From positions 1 through 56,704 of the forward strand of contig JABFUD020000274.1 of assembly GCA_014529385.2 (NCBI GenBank): a DNA stretch of 56,704 nucleotides, written 5' to 3'. The translations under genes were made by a program, and so were the position numbers. Below the pieces are notes generated by a model. That model was not told the origin of the DNA. It saw only the letters and a program-made list of their open reading frames with translations, and searched no databases. The DNA comes from Adiantum capillus-veneris. Lineage: Eukaryota > Streptophyta > Polypodiopsida > Polypodiales > Pteridaceae. Of this stretch, positions 21,201 to 30,727 are shown piece after piece (within the stretch, counting starts at the first letter, position 1; each line of letters opens with the position of its first letter).

Positions 21201-22495
21201 TTCTTCTTGATCCCAGGTACATAAAGTGCATCAACAAGTGTGAAGGAACTGCCATTAGCAGCAGTGAGCACAATCTTTCCAACTCCCTGAACTGGATAAG
21301 AGGCGTTGTTGGCACAAGTGACTGAATTCCCATGAGGGACAGACTCGAGAGAGGTAAACAATTCACGATGTGAGGTAATGTGCTTTGTAGCACCACTGTC
21401 GAAATACCACACATGTGAATCTGCAGCAACTGACAAGCATGCATCATGGACAGCAGGATTGTAAGTGCACTCTGCGCTAAAAGCCCATTCTGCATCAACA
21501 TCAGCATCACAATCTCCTTTCACAGAAGACTCAACAATGGCTGCATTTGTAGTGGAACCAGCATTTGCAGTGGAACCACCCTCTTTCTTCTTAGCCTCTT
21601 TGGCCTTCAACTTAGGACACGACTTGATCAAGTGATCATTGGCTTTACAATAATGGCAACGCATCTTCTTTTTGCCCTTATCACCAGAATTGCCAGACGA
21701 AGTGCTGCCAGCAGAAGCATTAGGAACAGAATTTTTGCCACTCGCAGCAGAACCATAAGAAGTGGCTGCATTACTGTTACCACCCTTTCTTTGAGAAGCA
21801 ATAAAAGCCTGTTCAACTGCACGCTGCCTAGTCCTGTTTTTTCTAGAAAGTGACTCTTGCAACAGCAATGTGCATAATGCATCAAACTTGACAACTTCAG
21901 GATTTCCTTGGGTCATCAGTCTCCGAGTACTAGCAAAAGTCTGGTAGGAATCTGGTAAGGCATCAAGAACAGTCTGCACAAGGGAACTGTCAGAAATGAC
22001 TTCACCTGCAGAAATGAGTTGCTCATTGATATCCTTGACACTAGCAAGGAAAGTGTCCATATCATCTTTCTCATGCATAATCTTCGACTCTAGCTCTTTA
22101 CGCAGCAAAGCAATTTTAGCCTCATTGCGGCTTGCATAAAGACCTGCTAGAATATCCCAAGCCTGTTTTGCAGATTTTGCTGAACGGATGTGAGGAATAA
22201 TGGTGCGCTTCACAGACAACGCAATCAATGCATGAGCCTGCGCATCCTTAACATCCCAACGAGCTTGTTCTGCTGTAGGCAAAACAACTCTAACAGCTGC
22301 AATCCTTGCAACATCCTCAATATCGCCTACATCTTCAGAACTAGGACGTACATCAATGCCCTGCACAATGTTCCAGACACCTTTTGACACAAGAACGTGT
22401 TGCATCATATAAGCCCACATAGGGTAGTTGTCCCCATCCAACCTGTCCTCAGCAGCAAACATCTTGAACACATCTGTGTTGTTGTTGTCAGCCAT
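18221..22495 (-). CDS. Copia gag-pol polyprotein, uninterrupted (A2)
   Basis: A single frame of 1,424 codons from MADNNNTDVF. An in-frame upstream Met at 22555 adds 20 residues, but copia gag proteins usually start as chosen here. Domains: gag with GDNYPMWAYMMQ (21-32) and SAKQAWDIL (108-116); CCHC knuckle at C280, C283, H288, C293; protease D366-S-G; integrase zinc finger H504, H509, C538, C541; integrase core D569, D632, E668 (DD35E); reverse transcriptase with AFLNGD (1026) and YVDD (1107-1110); RNase H with D1275, E1314/E1316, D1350 and the NLADLFTK end. The product would be cleaved into capsid, protease, integrase and RT/RNase H and act in cytoplasmic particles and the nucleus. All catalytic residues are present. 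Four residues (GLAA) near position 64 of the family are missing relative to B2. Confidence 0.95.
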   Translation of the reverse strand: MADNNNTDVFKMFAAEDRLDGDNYPMWAYMMQHVLVSKGVWNIVQGIDVRPSSEDVGDIEDVARIAAVRVVLPTAEQARWDVKDAQAHALIALSVKRTIIPHIRSAKSAKQAWDILAGLYASRNEAKIALLRKELESKIMHEKDDMDTFLASVKDINEQLISAGEVISDSSLVQTVLDALPDSYQTFASTRRLMTQGNPEVVKFDALCTLLLQESLSRKNRTRQRAVEQAFIASQRKGGNSNAATSYGSAASGKNSVPNASAGSTSSGNSGDKGKKKMRCHYCKANDHLIKSCPKLKAKEAKKKEGGSTANAGSTTNAAIVESSVKGDCDADVDAEWAFSAECTYNPAVHDACLSVAADSHVWYFDSGATKHITSHRELFTSLESVPHGNSVTCANNASYPVQGVGKIVLTAANGSSFTLVDALYVPGIKKNLLSVSALARLGLVVKFVDDRCTVHDLSFGDEIVASGLLCRGLYKLTLYDKCGQNFANAVADSRAISDAKLWHARFGHLNFASLLRLQKSDMVASLPPLEAPINHVCEGCILGKMQRSKFPKDGSVRATCRLQLVHSDVCGPMQTPSLGNYLYFVTFIDDYSRHAWVFPLKAKSEVFMCFKQFLAMAENVSKCTMGTLRSDRGGEYMSHEFNAFLASRGIKHQCTVPYTPQQNGVAERKNRSLTEMARCMVKSQALPHSFWLEAIMFATYVLNRCPTKALQSITPYEAWHDRKPSIEHMRVFGCLAYALVPQVQRRKLDDKAVKCIFVGYSAESKGYRLYHPQTKRILVSRDVVFVEDSVQPLLSCTRDSNVSSQDIYDTLLPLFSGGNTNVSSNEANVQPMGVSENVLEQPITDADVHDVLDEERAENEQARGMPKWLVHTLRDSKLDAPLSSRTRSGSRHASYASDCYALAVSSLHDVEEPLSFDEAQSSENWIAAMKSEYDALIENDTWTLCDLPPGKKAIGTKWVYKLKRTPDGEIDRHKARLVAKGYAQQKGIDYEETFAPTCRMTTVRFLCALAAHFGWDVHQSDIVTAFLNGDIFEEVYVTQPRGFVIKGQEDKVCKCKKALYGLKQSPRAWYEKADTHLVKRGFRNSPTESTLYVKREDDVFLIVILYVDDLLITGPNERQIAEFKADLNATFKMKDLGLLHHYLGIQFKQCDGGIALCQKSYIETLLCKFGLEDCKPIATPMETGLKLSLHDAGDIVDVTLYQTAVGCLIYVCNTRSDIQFAVSQVSRFMHSPGSKHWQAVKRIFRYLSGTLHLGLFYPKGGSLPPDLRAFSDSDWAGCFDTRVSTSGFCFMLGSSCISWLSKKQPTVATSSCEAEYRAVFTATVECVWLRRLMADLGVGQDTANTIYTDSQSALAVARNPVFHARTKHIEVHYHYVRERLSAGEISLAYVPTQDNLADLFTKALSREKLEAFRKALGLLPFVD

Positions 22496-22843
22496 GGTAA
22501 ATGCTGCACCTGATGTGAAAACTGCCCGAAAATAGGAGAAATGGAGCGGGAACAACTTGTGCTATATAGCACAAACCGTAGAAGACTATAAGGCACCTGT
22601 TATGCAGAAAACGGCACTGACAGAAAATCTGCACAAAATGACGAAATAACCTGTGCAGTACTGTCCGTAGTGGAAACGGAGGCCGAAATGAGCCCAAATC
22701 AAAATTCTGAGCAGACCAAGCTCTTCGAGCTGTCCCAAAATATTTGTCGACCTGCGAACGCTTGCCAAAGCTCACTGAAATCGGAGAAAGTGAGCAGGCG
22801 TGTGCTGGAGCAGCTGGCGACTAAGCCCGGGAGGACGTGACCT

Positions 22844-22855
22844 GCTCTGATACCA
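22844..22855 (-). other. Primer binding site for initiator tRNA-Met (A2)
   Basis: The minus strand reads TGGTATCAGAGC two bases inside the 5' LTR. This is the standard plant Ty1/copia primer site complementary to the 3' end of initiator tRNA-Met. The A1 and B1 copies carry TGGTATTAGAGC. Confidence 0.93.
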
Positions 22856-22857
22856 AT

Positions 22858-23084
22858 TGTTGGAATTAGGGTTGCAGAGAAACACACACAGCTTGGAGAA
22901 GATGAAGGAAGCTCAAGGCACACAATAGAGAGTGTGTTACTTAGTGTGCAATGGAAAGATAGATAGCCCTAGAGTGATGGGCGTATATACAATGCACGGG
23001 GGAAAAAACCTCCTAAAGAGGGAAAAAATGCCCCGGCGGTCCTAGTGTGTTCACACACATCACTACCACATGTATATGGTAACA
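22858..23084 (-). repeat. A2 5' LTR (227 bp)
   Basis: Differs from the A2 3' LTR at two positions and from the B2 5' LTR at one (AGATGAAGG against AGACGAAGG). It is followed by CATTG, not TCTAA, so this LTR is joined to a foreign flank. Confidence 0.95.
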
Positions 23085-23630
23085 CATTGTGCGACAATAT
23101 CTGACAGAGGTTGAGAGAGACTTTGGAATCCAGTATTTTTGCCAAAAGCATGGCAAAAAGTTTCTCTGACACATATGTTGGGTTATTCTTTAGACTCATA
23201 GCTTCAACCACAAATCGATAGGCAGCGGGAGCTTCCAGTCCTGGAATCCCTTGCACATTGGCTTTCCTTTTCCGCTTAGCAGCATCATCCTCTTTCAGAG
23301 CGGCACTGATCTGCTCTGCAGTTGCCACATATGGCTTGGGCCCGTTTGGCATACGGAATGCAAAAGCAATGCTTTCTGGTGTGAGAGACACCTTCTGGCC
23401 ATAAATCACAGCACTGCCATCTTCAGCACACAATGAAAGAGTTTAGGACTTGCCTTATGATTGTTAAACTCAATCCTCGTAGCTTGCAAAACCACACGCA
23501 AGTCCCACAGTTGGAGTAGAGCCTTAGCTTTCTCAGTAAACACATAGCGCTGAATTTTGCTGTGTGGGATGATGGGAAGAGTTGCTTTTGTAGCAATGAT
23601 AAGAGCTTGGGTTTCGTCGATAGTGTCCAT
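23085..23630 (-). pseudogene. Gag-like or plant transposon-protein fragment
   Basis: A minus-strand frame starts MDTIDETQALIIATK at 23630 and, after one frameshift near 23430, continues as YGQKVSLTPESIAFAFRMP, a Lys/Arg-rich patch AAKRKRKANVQG and LVNN-free helical sequence up to SHNV, where the copia LTR cuts it at 23084. The 'GQKV.LTP..IA...RMPNGP' pattern resembles the plant retrotransposon or transposon proteins that carry 'RG..V.FS...I...LGLP'. That is a weak family hint. CATTG at the cut is the presumed half target duplication of a lost copia insertion. Confidence 0.45.
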
Positions 23631-24091
23631 CTTTTTTTATAGTTTCCTCTTACCCATGCACTGTGAAGATGATGAAGCAGGTGAAGAAGAAGATGACTTG
23701 ATTCTTCGAAATCGTATCTAGGTGTGGCTGGCAAAGTCAGTTGTTGACAATCCACGGTCACCTTAGAGTATGAAGTTTGCGGCTACAATGAAGATACTTC
23801 AGAGCTCGGCGATGGCGAGTGGACAACAGGAGGTAAGCGTTGCGTAGGGCATTTGCGAGAAAAAGTGCCTCCTCGCCTTACTATTATATGCGTTCGTGCC
23901 ATAAAAGCTCCACCACTTACCGTTCCTAGACTTCTGTGCACCGCAACTGACGTGGCAGACATGCATTGGATAAGAATTTCACCCATCTTTGAAATGATTA
24001 CCACTGATATTCCATATGATCATTGGTCCCCTAAAGACTAAAAACTTTGTCCCCCCTGTTCTGGTCCTGGTATAAGCTTGGTTTGCTCGCA
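23631..24091. other. No gene seen
   Basis: Noncoding spacer. Part of it reads open on the minus strand (24004-23783) but no family was recognised. This stretch is present once in the window. Confidence 0.45.
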
Positions 24092-24742
24092 CTAGTACTG
24101 GTCTGAAACTGGTTCTGGAACTAGAACTGGCTGCACATGAAAAATCCCCAAGATAGATGATTCTGGAATTTCTTGGTTTTCAGCGTCTAGATCCTTAGTA
24201 CCCTGTTCCTGGCAAGGATCTCTAGCTTCTGAATAGTAGAGCTTGATTTTAGCTCCATTATACACCCCTGGCAGCAGTAATCAGATAGGTCTCTCAATCT
24301 TACCATGCCATTGGAGAAAACCCAGTCCACTTCGAATGGTCCTGCCCAGGCTATCTTTAGATTCGGCTTCTTAGGACCCAATCTGGACTAATATAGGAGT
24401 ACCAGATCCCCTTTCTGAAACTCCGGACCTTAATCCCTTCGATCATCCCAATGTTTCCTTCTTTGCTGAACAATCTCCTGTTCCAGCATAGCCCTTTGTC
24501 TCAGTTCATCTAACTGGGTAAGTTCCTCCAGTCGCTTCTTACGATTGCGATTAAAATCTAACCCATATTATATAGCCATTATGAGACTTGGAATAACAAA
24601 CTCCATAGGGACAACAACTTCAGCTTTAAACAACTTCCCAATCAGTATAGGCCATCTCTTGCAAGACCCTCCAGATGCTAACATATATATACCTGCAGAT
24701 GTTATGAATGTAGATAATCCTCTTCCAGTCAATTCATTCTAA
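24092..24742 (-). pseudogene. Ty3/gypsy integrase C-terminal remnant
   Basis: The minus strand reads, in order, CKRWPILIGKLFKAEVVVP with MEFVIPSLIMAI, LEELTQLDELRQRA, VQQRRKHWDDRR, FQKGDLVLLY, LGPKKPNLKIAWAGPFEVDW and VYNGAKIKLYYSEA, ending at TAG 24092-24094. These correspond to the integrase tail of plant Ty3/gypsy elements: 'EAVLP.E..IPSLR', 'L..LDELR', 'F..GDLVL' and the 'GPF.V..V' chromo-like end, followed by 'NGA.LK.YY'. At least two stops interrupt it. The frame crosses 24621/24622 without a break, which shows that this side of copy 2 is ancestral. Confidence 0.82.
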
Positions 24743-25667
24743 TATTTAGAAGTGCATATATAGGTTTAGGAAATAAACACCAAAATGAACATATAATTTT
24801 GAATACATGAGAACTAGCACAGCCTGTTCTGAGTAGGTACATGTGCACCTACATGATGGACATTTCGCTTTGAAAGTCAGAGTGAGATATAGTAGACCAC
24901 TTTCTTCAAAATAAGGTTGTGATGAGATCACGTTCCATGTGTGCTTCCATCAGCTTCCATATGCATTCTTTATTTGTTTACTAAGCCGAAGTGATTACTC
25001 CAATTGCCTACCTTTGTCAGAGTCACAAAGTGCATGTACACATCTGTCTGCAAATGTGTATTGCAAGCCATGAAGGAACAGATTGAGAATCGATATGTAT
25101 TATGACCCGAGGAAGCATTGATACTTGACTGTGCAATGCCATGATAAGTTTATCTTGCAAGCAAGTAGATACCATGCCAAGAGACACATCAACAAATCTG
25201 AGACCATGCCAAGAGGCACAGGAGCAAAGGTGTGGCATCACATATGGGTGCGAGATAAGGGAGACAGAAAATGTGCATCTGTGACATCCTAGATTCACGG
25301 AATTTATGCATGTGTGTGTGTGTGAGCACATGTGAGTGTGTGTGTGTGTGTTGGAGATAATACATGTGGACATCGGATATTTCAAGGGAAGAGATGCACG
25401 ATCATGCCTAGCGACGCTGAGGTGGACCGAGCCAAACGATTGAATACCGAGAGGTTTTCATTTTCTGTGTGACAGAAACTATACATGAGACGAGCCTTGT
25501 GTGATAAGGGCCCACTGAGCGAGGTGCATCTCCAACGGTTTGCATGCACCATGGCTAGCGAGGAAGGAAGAGCTAGTAACTGGCCAATCCAGCAGAGAAG
25601 TGAGAGTGAGATCACCAAAGAGGGAAGCAGTCAACCAAGGGTTAGCCAAAGAATCGTCAGTTAGATA

Positions 25668-25698
<31 letters not shown>

Positions 25699-25886
25699 TT
25701 GCATGCTTGAGCACATTTTTTCAATTGTTTCTTGCTCACATAGGCCGCATGTGAGTGCTCTAACATTCTTCTTTGTTGCATACACACATACAGCCACACA
25801 TTCACATAAACAAGCATGAAAGTAAACAAAAATGCACACTAAACATTATAAACATACTATATATGATGCCACACACATTTTTCAAT
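24743..25886. other. Noncoding with (GT)n microsatellites (copy 2)
   Basis: Same as 299-1440. The GT repeats lie at about 25312-25352 and 25670-25698. No gene is seen. Confidence 0.6.
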
Positions 25887-26530
25887 TCAAACAAAAAAAT
25901 AATTTACAAAATAATTTGTGCTATTTTATAAATAATATTAATTAAAATCATCATTAGCAAAGAAAGATAACGACACTTTATCATTAAAAGAAAGATTTAT
26001 TTTTATTTATGTTATTTTATAATTAATTTTGTTAATTTTTGTAAATAAATTTAGAAATAAAAAAATAATATTGTTATTTTTGTAATTGTGACTTATTGTA
26101 TGCTATTCGCTTAATTAGGTTTAGTTCTTTAACCATTTAACGTTAACCATTTAATTCTCTTAATTAGGTTTAGTTCTTTAACATTAACCATTTAAGTAAT
26201 AAGTCATTTTATCGCTTAGGACTGGTCCACATATAGACCGATGAAGACTAGCTGCTTAATTAGAGTACCTAGTTGTTTATGTAATGAATTGTTTCCGAGC
26301 TCGCTTAGCCCTACACGTAGCTCGGTAATTTTTGTTATTCAGTCACTTAGCAACTTAGGGCTAGTCGTGTAGGTTTAGTCACTATTCACACGGTTTATTA
26401 GGACTTTTTTCTTAAAGGTAGCCTCTTAGGTATTTAGTCGCTTACCGCTCAGGCCGGGACTACTTTGTATTTAGGCCGTTCAAGGTTGCACGCTTAGGGC
26501 TAGCCGCTTAGGACTTCGACAAAAACAGTA
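25887..26530. other. AT-rich and CTTAGG-rich block (copy 2)
   Basis: Same as 1441-2084. No gene is seen. Confidence 0.55.
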
Positions 26531-27613
26531 AAATAACACAATCGAACTTCAATAGCACGCACAGACTTCAAAAATGCAAACAGATTTTTCAAACAGAATT
26601 ATGCCAAATCCTAATATATATGAATTGACCAATAAAGACGAGATTATTACCAGATGGTCTTGATTTCCGTGCACCTCTAGACCGAGGTATACGGAGATCG
26701 GGCATGTTTAGATAATGCAAGGTTGTTAGAGCTAGCGACAAATGGTAAAAAAACCGCAAACGGACTTTAGAAATGCAATAGTCTGCAGAAGTGACTTGTG
26801 TACTTCAAAAACACAAAGGAAATGCAACAAATGAAGTAAAATAATGCAATCAGACTTTAATAATGCACACAGACTTCAAAAACACAAACAAATTTTAAAA
26901 ACAGACGTATGTCAAATAGTAATATGTAGGCATTGACCAATAAAGACGACATTATCACCCGATGGTCCTGATCTCCGTGCACCTCTAGACGGCCGCACCT
27001 CTAGACGGAGGTGTGCAAGGATTGGGCATGGCTAGAGAATGTGAGGTTATTAGAGCTAGTGGCAAAAAGTAGAAAAATTGTAAATAGACTTAAAAAACGC
27101 AACAGTCTTTGGAAATGACTTGTGTAGTTCAAAAACGCAAACAGACTTCGACAAACAAAGTAAAATAATGCAATCAAACTTCAATAGTGCACATAGAATT
27201 TAAAAACCCTATTATATAGTCATTGACCAATAAAGATGAGATTATTCCTCGGTGGTCCTGATCTCCGTGCACCTCCACACCAAAGTGTGCGGGGACCAGG
27301 CATGGCTAGAGAATGTGAGGTTGTTAGAGCTACTGGCAAGTAGTAGAAAGATTGCAAACGGATTTCAGAAATGCAACAGCCTTTAGAAGTGACTCATGTA
27401 CTTCAAAAATGCAAAAAGACTTTGAAAAACAAAGTAAAGTAACGCAATCGGACTTCAATAGCGCACACAGACTTCAAAAACCCTAATATATAGTCATTGA
27501 CCAGCAAAGATGATATTATTACTCTGTGGTCTTGCTCTTTGTGCACCTCTAGACCGAGGTGTGAGGGGATCGAGCATGGCTAGAGAATGCAAGGTTTTCA
27601 TGCATTGTCATGT
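26531..27613. repeat. Tandem array of ~290-bp units (copy 2)
   Basis: Same four-unit array as 2085-3170, with one 3-bp difference: CACCTCCACACC here, CACCTCCTCCACACC in copy 1. Confidence 0.85.
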
Positions 27614-27670
27614 AGTTAATGGTGTGTCCTTATAACAAGAGTGATTTATTTAGTTGTTGCATCATTTTTA

Positions 27671-29774
27671 AATAGAGTATGGACAATAGGATGGCATATC
27701 CTTGTGCGCATTGCAAGCATCAGATATTTCAAAAACAAAAAATATACGATCAACATATACGGAAGAATGGTCTCTTTCCCATAGAGAAACTACAAGACTT
27801 GTGTTATTGATCTCTTGGTTCGAAGGCAGTAGATCAACCTCTGCAAGTATATATTGCTCCAACTTCATCCAAGAGAAGATGATTTCAAACGAACAGTCAT
27901 CAACAAAGTCCACCCCACCAATACCCGATTCCACATTTCACAAAGAGCTGGAGGAGATGTTAGATGCGTTCTTTGACATGGATCCCATCACTGAAAACCT
28001 AGAAGGAGACAACATTCAAGGCAACACTGCGAGCCAACCTCACTCATCCCTTCCATATCGACGTCATGATAGCAATACAGAGGGCGAGATGATGCAAACT
28101 CTTGCATGTATGAAACTTTACAATGGTGTTAAAATCTCAGTTCTCCGTACTGCTTCGGCAATGCTTAATTTGTAGTTTGTCTATAGGTGGTATGACGCCT
28201 CTATCACAAATCTTTTTAGGTAAATAAATTGTATCCTTAGCATACCAAAGTGCAAATTATAGTTCAATAATATGATCTTTGTGTTCACTTGCTGATATAA
28301 TGACGGGTTACTCAACGTGAAAATCTTGCTGGAATTAGCATGCCAAAGTGCAAATTATAGTTCAATAATATGATCTTTGTGTTCAGTTGTTGATATAATG
28401 ACGGGTTACTCAACGTGAAAATCTTGCTGGAAGGCAATCACATGTCCCCTACCCGCCTACCCGTCCAGCTGCTAAAAAGCTTCTTACTAACTTGGGCTTG
28501 GATTAACACAAGATACATGCATGCCATAATGATTGTATACTCTTTTGCAATGAGTATGTAGATTTGAAACAATGTCCCAATTGTGGATCAAACATGTATA
28601 GTGAGGACACACGAGGAAAAATTATCTCTACAAAGGTCCTTCGACACTTTCCTATCATTCAAGAATAAAGAGCATGTTCACGTGCAAGTCTATAGCCTCT
28701 TTGATGACAACGCACTCAAATACTAGATCGATAGATGATGTGGTGCGGGTACCTCTTGACTCTTGTGCATGGAATCACATAGAGGAAATATGACCTACAT
28801 TTGAGTATGAGCCTCGATGTATCCATTTCAATCTGGAAATGGATGGAGTAAACCCATTTGGATTACAAAGCTCGTCATGGATCATGTGGCCTATTTGCTT
28901 GGTTAATTATAATCTTCCACCATGGCTAGCTTTAAAGAAGGTCCATTTGTTGTTGTATCTGGTACCACTTATAGACGAGTTTCAAATATTATGGATAGGG
29001 ATTGATATGGTTGATATGTCCCAACAAATTGGATGATGAAATGTACATGTGCAAGGCATTCTCATGTGGACTATGCACAATTGGCCAGGCTGCGTCAAGT
29101 GTTTAGGTACGTATCTTTGAAAACCCTCACATACATGCTATTTATGGCTATGCCAACGCTTTTATATTTTAATTTTATGATTTTTCATTCTTGAGTTATT
29201 CGGGCAATCATGCATGTCCAAAATGCGGTCCTCCACTTAGCTTCTGCCACCACTGTGATCATTTGAGCAAGAAAATTTACAAGGAGCATGGTAGATTTTT
29301 TCCTGAAGGACATGAGCTACATGGACCACACATATGTAAACATGACATGCATCCACTGAAAATAGAGAAATTGATAAAACATGTGGTTGGAGAGGGGAGA
29401 TTGCATGCCACCCGGCATGAAAAGACTTTCTATTTTCCATTAACTCCCGAATTGGAATGACCTACCGATTAATCATTTGCTTGACCCAATGCACATCTTC
29501 AAGAATGTGGGGGAGATCATATGGAAAACCATCACTCAAAAAAGGGAGAGCAAGGCCCAAAGAGATGGCCTACAGGTTGTGGGTCGAATGTCGGAGATGT
29601 TTCCTTGATTTAAACCCAATGGAAAGTTTGCTATACCAAAGGTCCATGGGTTTTGAGCTGTACAGAAGAGCAACAAGTGAAGAAAACTAAATCTTCATTC
29701 AAGACTCCCACTAGGTGCATGCGATTATTAGGAAAAATATGAACCCCAAAAGGGCCCTTTAGCTTAAGGGGTGA
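27671..29774 (+). pseudogene. CACTA TNP2-type transposase relic (copy 2)
   Basis: The same broken TNP2 transposase as 3228-5330, with the same stops, intron-like segment and 98-bp duplication. Differences seen: one extra C near 28053 that lets the 27702 frame run to 28175, and single substitutions near 27819 and 28988. Decay therefore happened before the segment was duplicated. Confidence 0.85.
28237..28432 (+). repeat. 98-bp tandem duplication (copy 2)
   Basis: Same as 3793-3988, within the CACTA relic. Confidence 0.9.
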
Positions 29775-30117
29775 TTAAGCATGGACCAATAGGAAGAGGG
29801 TAGTGTCCACATAAATAGCCTTAAAAAAATAGGGTAGGAGGGGGCATGTGGGCCTATTTGTTCCCCTCATTATAGCTTTGTTCCCTAGAAAGAGAGAGAA
29901 AAAGGGGGGGGGGGGGGGGGGGGGGGGGGCGGGTGGCGGGTTCCCTCCATTTTCATGGGCGTCCACAAAGTAACCCTAAAATTTCAATTTTTTTGAAAAA
30001 TCTCTAAATCTCACTTTTCACTCCCCAAAAGATCCCCTAACCAAATACATGCTCTAAAATCTATTTTCTTTCACCAAAATCTACATTTCTTAGCCATTAT
30101 CCTCCATTCTACCTCCT

Positions 30118-30189
<72 letters not shown>

Positions 30190-30241
30190 CCCCCCCCCCC
30201 CCCCCCCTCCCTCCGTCCGTCCAAGTTTTCCATAGCTACAA
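29775..30241. repeat. Poly-G (26) and (CT)n/C block (copy 2)
   Basis: 26 G at 29904-29929, (CT)n at about 30124-30187 and about 20 C after it. Tract lengths differ from copy 1 (31 G, 18 C). Confidence 0.9.
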
Positions 30242-30727
30242 CACATATGGAAGCTTTCCATAGTTGCTCACAATCTAAGCACACACTCTCTCTCTACGTG
30301 CTTTCCCATTTTCATCTACACCTCCATTGTCCTCTTTCCCCAAGATCTTCATGGTTGCAGCACTTGTGGAGACGTTACCAAGCACCACTTCAACCCTTTC
30401 TTCTACTACTTCATAGCCCATCATCTACAAGCCATCCATGGCTATGGTTGTACCACATATGGAAGCTTTCCATAACTGCTCACGATGTAAACACGCGCTC
30501 TCTCTCTACGTGCTTTCCCATTTTCATCTACACCTCCACTGTCCTCTCCAAAATCTCCATGGCTGCAACAGTTGTAGAGAGTTTACTAGGCACCTCTTCT
30601 ACGCTTTCTTCTACCACTTCATAGCCCATAATCTACAAGCTATCCATGGCTATGGCTGCAGCATTGGGGTAAACTTCTCCAACCCTCTTTTACCCTTTTA
30701 GGTACACCTTCTTAGCTCATCATCTCC
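30242..30727. repeat. 212-bp tandem repeat (copy 2)
   Basis: Same as 5805-6290. One substitution was noted (CAAGCCATCC here, CAAGCAATCC in copy 1). Confidence 0.85.

Larger units (their letters stand above)
176..23084. repeat. Segmental duplication, copy 1 (~22.9 kb)
   Basis: The sequence from AGCTTTAAAC at 176 to the end of a copia LTR at 23084 recurs in the same order and orientation at 24622-47550. The offset is +24446 at the left and drifts between +24437 and +24467 through small indels. Outside the last 1.1 kb of element A2, I saw only a handful of substitutions in over 20 kb. The left edge falls inside a Ty3/gypsy integrase remnant that is longer in copy 2. The right edge is exactly the outer end of a copia LTR. 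Copy 1 is therefore the inserted or recombinant copy, and copy 2 keeps the ancestral flanks. Confidence 0.97.
17919..23084 (-). mobile_element. Ty1/copia LTR retrotransposon A2 (intact frame, chimeric)
   Basis: Complete 5,166-bp minus-strand element: 5' LTR 22858-23084, primer site 22844-22855 (TGGTATCAGAGC on the minus strand), gag-pol 22495-18221, polypurine tract at about 18146-18156, and 3' LTR 17919-18145. The LTRs differ at two positions. The flanks do not match: TCTAA at 17914-17918 but CATTG at 23085-23089. The sister element B2 has TCTAA on both sides. A2 and B2 look identical from 17919 to 21973, then differ at about 15 bases and two indels up to 23084. A2 therefore looks like a crossover product whose gag 5' end and 5' LTR come from another family member. 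Confidence 0.96.

Noticed and set aside
23085-24621. Spacer as part of the duplicated unit
   Set aside because: It occurs once in the window. The sequence left of 176 does not match it.
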